A stretch of 64,000 nt of DNA from Ciona savignyi (taxonomy: Eukaryota; Chordata; Ascidiacea; Phlebobranchia; Cionidae): NCBI GenBank assembly GCA_000149265.1, contig CH003182.1, positions 104,841 to 168,840 on the forward strand. The letters run 5' to 3'. This document shows, in pieces, positions 57,807 to 64,000 of this stretch. Under the pieces are notes generated by a model. The model saw only the letters and a list, made by a program, of their open reading frames with translations. It had not been told where the DNA came from and ran no database searches. The position numbers and the translations under genes are program-made. How positions within the stretch are numbered: the first letter of the stretch is position 1; every line of letters begins with the position of its first letter.

Positions 57807-60800
57807 CTGCGTGGGCTAAGATTGACGTTATTATGAAGAGTTAGTGTTGTGGAGTTTTTCACAACAAATGAAGTTATATAAAATATTGGTTACTTGATTT
57901 CAAAATTATTTTAATTGCGAATTATTAAATGAAATAAATCTTAAAAGAGTTGGGCATTACTGCGTAACAGCCACGTGAAAGGTTGGAATTTTGAGCTAGC
58001 TAGGCACATTTAGAGTACATACAATCCATATGACGGCAAAGCACAAGATGGAGAACAGCGCAGAGTGCCAACACCAGGCGATCGAAACAGCAGTAGCAGC
58101 GTGCTTAATTCGGCCTAAGGACATCAAAGCAAGGGATTGCAATGAAATCACAGCAAGAAAATAGGATTAAATATTTATCAAAATAAAACCGAAGGCAGCA
58201 AAGCTTAATACTGATCCATACCATGCTCACCTCGTAGTAAAAAGCGAGTACGTTTCTTTTGACTTCGCAATTGCAAATCTGCGTCACTGTAGCTAGATAA
58301 CAGCACAGCGAATTTCGTTTCTAGCGTGGTAAATATACTGTACAGCCGCCTTGCTGATTCCACGCCTGAACTTGTCAAACCACTGGTATTTAGTAATGCA
58401 TCACGGTTTTAAGATTATTACCATATCCGATCATCTCCAAATAACGCTTTACCAGCTTCCTAAAACGCTGCTGTGATAACAAAAAATAGGTAAACATTTA
58501 TGAACAACAAATTTCAGGGTAGTACTAAAATACGATAATATTTAACAACGAAAATAAGAAAATTTATACTGATCCTACCATAATGGCGTTAAGTTTAAAA
58601 CTCAGAGAATGCATCAATTGTAATCATAATCACTATCCACCTAAATGGAAATGTGGTTTGTGGATTTGTCCGTCGGAAGAATCGGTATAAATCATCACAA
58701 ATGTAATAAAATAGTGCGCTTTAAGGTCGAACCTGCATAATTGCAAAGGATTTACGGGACAATCACGCTGTTATAGGTTAACTAATTCTGACCGTGTGTA
58801 TGAAACAGGAGTTAACCCGTCTATCTGTCACCATGAATTTTACTGGCTTTAGCAATGTACACATTTTTATAGCTTTAAACAAGTTGGTAGTCTAGTTCTA
58901 AAAAATGGCCTTCATGTCTAAATTGGAACTTAAAATACCTAGAAATTGAGGCAAGTGATCAACTGTTGATTGAAATCCACTTTGTATAACAAAATATACT
59001 TCTTTACCTAAACTAGCATGCCTTTATATCAACGAAACAAACAACGCTTTCCATGTCAATACATAAACACACCACACAGTACGGAGATTCTGCACGGAAT
59101 ACATCACGACCTTAAGAAAGCCCAGGGCTATCATCGTCTGCGGATGGATCGGCGACTAACACCTTCGCTCCACCACGTGTAATATATTTATTACAGACGC
59201 ATTATTGTAGATATTGGGGATTGGCCCAAAGAAATTTAAGGCCTGTCATTGTTCAATCATATTGCTAAAAATACAATGCGTGTTGGAAACCGAACATTAT
59301 ATACATATATATATATACGAAACAACACAACTTACTAGCTTCTTAATCAATAATCCATTTACCTAAAAATTAATATTCTCGGTTAGAAGTAATACCGTGT
59401 TTTGTAACGGGGATAGCACGGCGTCAGATTAAACGAAGAGACGTGACCTCGCGGTTAACGCTCGTACAGTGGAAAGCGGGACAGATCTAGCTGAGTCTGG
59501 TAACTGCCCCGCGGCAAATCACGTGGGTTCAAGTACTTTCATCGAGCCCGATTGTCTGGCGTCGAAAAAGTGTCTACCGGAGTTAGACGTTCTTTTACTA
59601 AGTAAGTACATTCGAAACGTACTCGACAAAACAGGAACAATGATTATATAATTGTGAATGCGACATATCTTTAAACAATGGTGGTTGAGTATGTGTTTAA
59701 ATAAAATATTAAAACATAATTTGGTAAATACGGTCCATAATAATACGAGATTAAGGGGAGAACGAATTACTCTTGACCAATTGCAGTAGCTATTCAACAC
59801 CATAAAATAGAAGCAAACCAGATAAGTGCGTGTTACATTAGCACTGCATTTTTCTGAACATGACCTAGAGGATAATAAATAAATTCTTTACCGTCTGTGA
59901 TGGGAACAAAAGCTCATTGTTACGTATGAACGCGTTCGTAATCGCTTATTTCGGTGTTCAAGACGAGTGAACAAATATCTACAAAGGGTGTGGGAAGTGC
60001 AATAGCATTTAATGAACTGCAGTGTGATACCGTGAGGCACGTAGGTACACAAACAAATCAGTAAACCAGCCAATGGTAATATATTCCCAAGCTAACTTAA
60101 AGAAAGTACAAATGTATAATAACACATGATAATGCTATCATATAATATGAATAAGCTAATTGGTCTCTAAACTATCTGTTCCATAAAAAAATATTACAAC
60201 TTACAAATAGATACCTGTAACTAGAAGATCAAGTAAACATAGAACTATATAGAACTGATATTATGTGAATTGCTCTGGGCTAACAGAAAACCATTCGCTA
60301 ATTGAAATATTACCATCTGACATATAAAAGCAGTGCTTTTTATAGCTATAAATTAAATTTCTTTACTAAAATTAATTTTTATATCAGTCATTTAAAAAAC
60401 CAAGCCAACACTAAAAGGTTAAATGTATGGACTTTAAATAAAACTCATTCTGCATCCTCATATTGTTAATAAGCAAGATACTGTTGGGTAAAGCCTGTAT
60501 GTACCATATCAATAAATGATATGTGCATATTAAAACAAGAACATATGATAGGCTATAGCTAATAGCATAACAAAGCATGTTTGGTTTATATTAAGACTTC
60601 CGCAGTATTTAATTTCAAATTTCATTAGAATGGTAGGAAATTATGAATTTGATACAATATCCTTTTTGCTTAAACATCAGTAATTAATTTCTAGTAATAC
60701 ATCAATCCAAATTAGATGTGACGCTGTTAGTGTGACATATTTATGAAAATACACATACATTAAAACATTGCATGAATGTAACAGTTATTATAACATCATC

Positions 60801-62687
60801 AAAATATTAATACTAGTTTTAAATGTGAATTAATAGAAAAATATAACAAGTAGGGTTAGGCGGGTAGTTGTTGTTTGTCCTCATGATTAGAGGGGTTTTG
60901 GGTCCATACCTGATCATTTTTCTGTATGGTTCGGTACCAAATGCTGCAATTTTTTATATTTAAACCAAAACATAAAAGTATTTTCCAAATTATATCATAG
61001 ATATTAATATGCAAGTGTTAACAGTGATCTATAATACAGTTACAATTCTCATTTTTTAAACATTTAACAGTTGTCCACGATTATTCAATCGAAAGCTGGT
61101 TAATATGTCTGAGCATATGAACATAAAAAATATGCTATGGTAAAATGTAGAGTGTATTAACCAGTAGTACTGCAGTATACAATCCATTAATACTACTCAT
61201 TAATTCTATATACTAAAACTAATCCAAATAAGGATAAAATAGAGTCTTGATTTCAACACCACTGTAACATATATGTTTACATGTTAACATGCTGCTAACA
61301 TAGAAAAATTGAAGATATAAATTAATAGATAACTTTATACAGAATTATAAATCACTATATTCTATCATAAAAAAAATGTTAAAATGTGTCTTTATTGCCT
61401 ATCTTGCAGGCATATTGAATTTCAGTGATACAAAATAAGCTACCAAACACAATGAAGAGCTCTGGTAATATGCCTGGAACAGCATTGTCGTCCAATGATT
61501 GTTAGTGTTAGAATCACTATAGTCTCTATACCCTGTCGAGAAACATTAATATCCTAACCTTGAGGCTACACTATTAAATTAGGAGTACAGTAAATCTAGA
61601 CGGAACCCAACTAGTTGTTCAGGAATAAACAACTCGATACAATGGTTAATTCCATTGTACTGTTAATATTTCACTGTCTTTTACTTTTTTTGAAATCAAT
61701 GAATTGACTGTTCCATTGCAGGGTTGTCATTATTTTGCAACAGTCTAATTCAGATATAACTGGTATAGTAACCATTTTTTTCTGTTATAAACCTGGCTTA
61801 CTAAAACTTATGAAGGGTTTTAGGGTAATTTTCAGGTTACCCTATAAAAATGTGGCCAAGTTTTGTTTTAACTTTGGTAATTCATCAAATACATGTATAT
61901 ATTACGGTAAACAATAGCTACAGACAAAATATATATTACATATAGTACTTTCTTTACTCAATATGTTACTTTACATATCTCAGCGAAATACATATGTCTT
62001 TCGGTCCGATATACAGCACTTACGTCAAGAGACAGATTTGTCATGTGGTCACGTCCAAGTTTGCAATAACTGACGTATAGACGAGACAGCAGACACTGTT
62101 TGACCATCATAGACACCACATTTTTGCACATATTTTTCGTTTTTGGTTATACTGCCGTGTGGCCCACCGATATATAAATATACCAATTCTATAAAAAAAA
62201 CGGTCTCGGTGCCAAGAAAATAAAAGTTCGAAACATCGCCCGAAACAAAATTCTTTTGGGCTTAAACATGTGTTTGTTCTACATAATAAAAACGATCATA
62301 AAGCCCATCAATCTAAGAATTTAATATTAAGATCTTAAAAACATAACATTTTAAAAGAAAGATCAGTCCTGTTGCATCGCAGCAAGTATGAGAATTTAAA
62401 ACTTACATATGATTTATTGTTATGTATTTAGAGTGGGGTGATACACGTTCATAATGTGGTTTCCACAAACAAACTAACAATTTAATGTCACACTTAATGA
62501 TAATAGTCAATATTAGAGTTTTACCATATTAATTCAATTTAATTTCTGTTGTGAGTTTCGCTTTAATATAGTAGGCCTTTGGTTGCCAACATTTTTATGC
62601 TTGCGACAACCCCAACTTTCCTGAAAGTACGACTTTCCTGAAAACGCAATATACCTGGAATTTGCCACTGTAAATCCTACCCATATT
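57807..62687. other. Upstream region of the muscleblind-like gene
   Basis: An acceptor at 57807 implies at least one further 5' exon in or beyond this stretch, but none could be identified with confidence. The sequence is AT-rich, with a TA microsatellite near 59300-59320. A tRNA-like segment at about 59442-59540 is noted separately. Confidence 0.4.
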
Positions 62688-62975
62688 AGGATAAGATAGG
62701 ATAGGATAGGTTATTGAAAAAACTAATGGGGTTAACACACGGGCAATCGTCAGATCACCTCGTGCCCACTGTCGAGTTACCGGAGCTATTGCAGTATGTT
62801 GTATATGTTCCAAACGTTCCTTTAATTTGGTAGAACCCATTAATCCGCTGGGTTCAGGCAATGTCCGTTAAGTGCCTTGCCCAAGGACACAACCGGCTAG
62901 CTAGCGACAAGTTTCAAATCTTAAACCTTTCGGTTGAAAGGCGTCCTACTAAACCACCAGACTAACCGGTCGGAC
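62688..62975 (-). repeat. Near-complete SINE with TATCC tail
   Basis: Plus-strand tail GGATAAGATAGGATAGGATAG, then GTTAACACACGGGCAATCGTC, TTACCGGAGCTATTGCAG, GGTAGAACCCATTAATCCGC, GTGCCTTGCCCAAGGACACA and the tRNA-like head (AACCTTTCGGTTGAAAGGCG). It is one of the best preserved copies, together with 23026-23318. Confidence 0.87.
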
Positions 62976-64000
62976 AAGCTTACACTAACACCGCTAGAAG
63001 ATTTAACTCGGACATTTTTTTCCCTTATTATATAAAGCGTAAATGTGACTGATTATTAGTTTCACGTGGAATTTAATAAATGAGGGTTTCTTTAAAAAGG
63101 GTAAAAGCTATAGGTATATAGGGCATACGCATATTTTATTTTTGTATTTAAATTCTATTTTTATTTATGTTAGTTTTGTGTTTCCACCTTATTTATACGC
63201 GTAAAAACATTGTATTTATGATTGGTTAGACCTATTCTATTTTGGGGGATTTCCCGGGACACACTGGCTAATTTAAATTTTAGTTTTGTTTTTCTGATTC
63301 ATGTTGTAAATCTCTAAATTTAGTTGAAATTTGAAGTAAATATTCCGTTCCGGAGATTTCTGCGATAACTTCGAAAATGCTGAAAAATACCTATTTTTAT
63401 ATTTCCCCCGCGGATAACGTTAATACCCCTTGTTTTTTTGGATAATTAAGAGTCTAGGCAACTATGGGCATGCCATGTTAATAATATTAAATGTAAATAA
63501 AGTTAAAAATAAACTAATACACAGTAACATTTATGTTATTTAATATTTGCCCTTGTTGTAATAAACACAATCGCTGAACAGTCGGCTTAATTTTCGAAAG
63601 AGCAACTCCAAGTTTCTTTATCAAGTTCTTGATCGTTCAGGCACGACGAAAACTTTCGATTATTACTAAACAAAAATATCAATCATTAAAAATATTATAG
63701 TATTTTCCCGCGGCACACCTGGTATTGTCTTGTGGCACAGAAGTGGGCTGCAGCACACTTTTAGCGGAGCACTGGTTTAGGAAATAAGACGAGCGTCAAA
63801 AAATATTGCAATTATTTTGGATAACCTTTCAAAATAATTATTAAAAATTATCACTCTGATGTTTTAATAAAATAATTACAGGTAATTTAAAATAACACTG
63901 CGTGAATAATATTTACATTTCGCAAAAAGGCTAAACTGCCCATTGAGGGCTCACTAACTGCGGACAGCGACAGCGAGACACACACTATTTGAGGGACAGT
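62976..64000. other. AT-rich flank, no gene seen
   Basis: No exon, RNA gene or complete mobile element recognised. Around 63707-63772 the sequence CGCGGCACACCTGG ... GCGGAGCACTG resembles one end of a hAT element. Confidence 0.35.

Noticed and set aside
1..64000. CRISPR arrays, bacterial operons, rRNA genes or phage genes
   Set aside because: None seen; exon-intron structure, SINEs and LINE show this is a eukaryotic genome segment.

Overview
This is animal DNA: AT-rich, with genes split into many short exons by small GT-AG introns, tRNA-derived SINEs, a CR1/L2-type LINE and hAT-like MITEs. The genes are homologues of chordate genes (angiomotin, TMCO3, the IGSF10/MXRA5 family, muscleblind). 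Together with the compact introns this suggests an ascidian tunicate, probably Ciona or a close relative. The species is inferred, not proven.

Layout. (1) 66-4483, minus strand: angiomotin-like gene, eight exons, complete apart from one apparent single-base frame shift. (2) About 5.68-11.5 kb, minus strand: near full-length LINE with an open 1110-aa endonuclease/reverse transcriptase ORF2, a broken ORF1 and a long 3' UTR ending in an AAACT-type tail. (3) 12231-22661, minus strand: complete 16-exon TMCO3-like cation/proton antiporter, every splice phase consistent (679 aa). (4) 22.7-27.5 kb: gene-poor spacer with SINE copies and a truncated LINE tail. (5) 27479-39783, plus strand: large secreted LRR-immunoglobulin protein of the IGSF10/MXRA5 family, about 25 exons, with an odd splice donor and one frame shift. 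(6) 40500-41051, minus strand: a small unrecognised three-exon gene (82 aa, six cysteines), tail to tail with gene 5. (7) 41.4-44.7 kb: repeat cluster (LINE tail, SINEs, a hAT-like MITE with an 8-bp target duplication, a tandem ~345-bp repeat). (8) 46535-57806, minus strand: muscleblind-like RNA-binding protein, 13 coding exons. (9) 57.8-64 kb: upstream flank, with SINE and other repeat fragments.

The most notable observation is in the muscleblind gene. Besides the two canonical CCCH zinc-finger pairs, its 3' exons encode a third tandem pair (ZF5 and ZF6) with canonical Cys/His spacing, except that ZF5 has the shorter second interval. Splice phases match across all junctions, giving a six-finger muscleblind protein of about 548 aa. 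The genes are independent metazoan loci and do not form an operon or common pathway: angiomotin acts in junction/Hippo signalling, TMCO3 in ion/proton exchange, the LRR-Ig protein in extracellular matrix, and muscleblind in splicing control.
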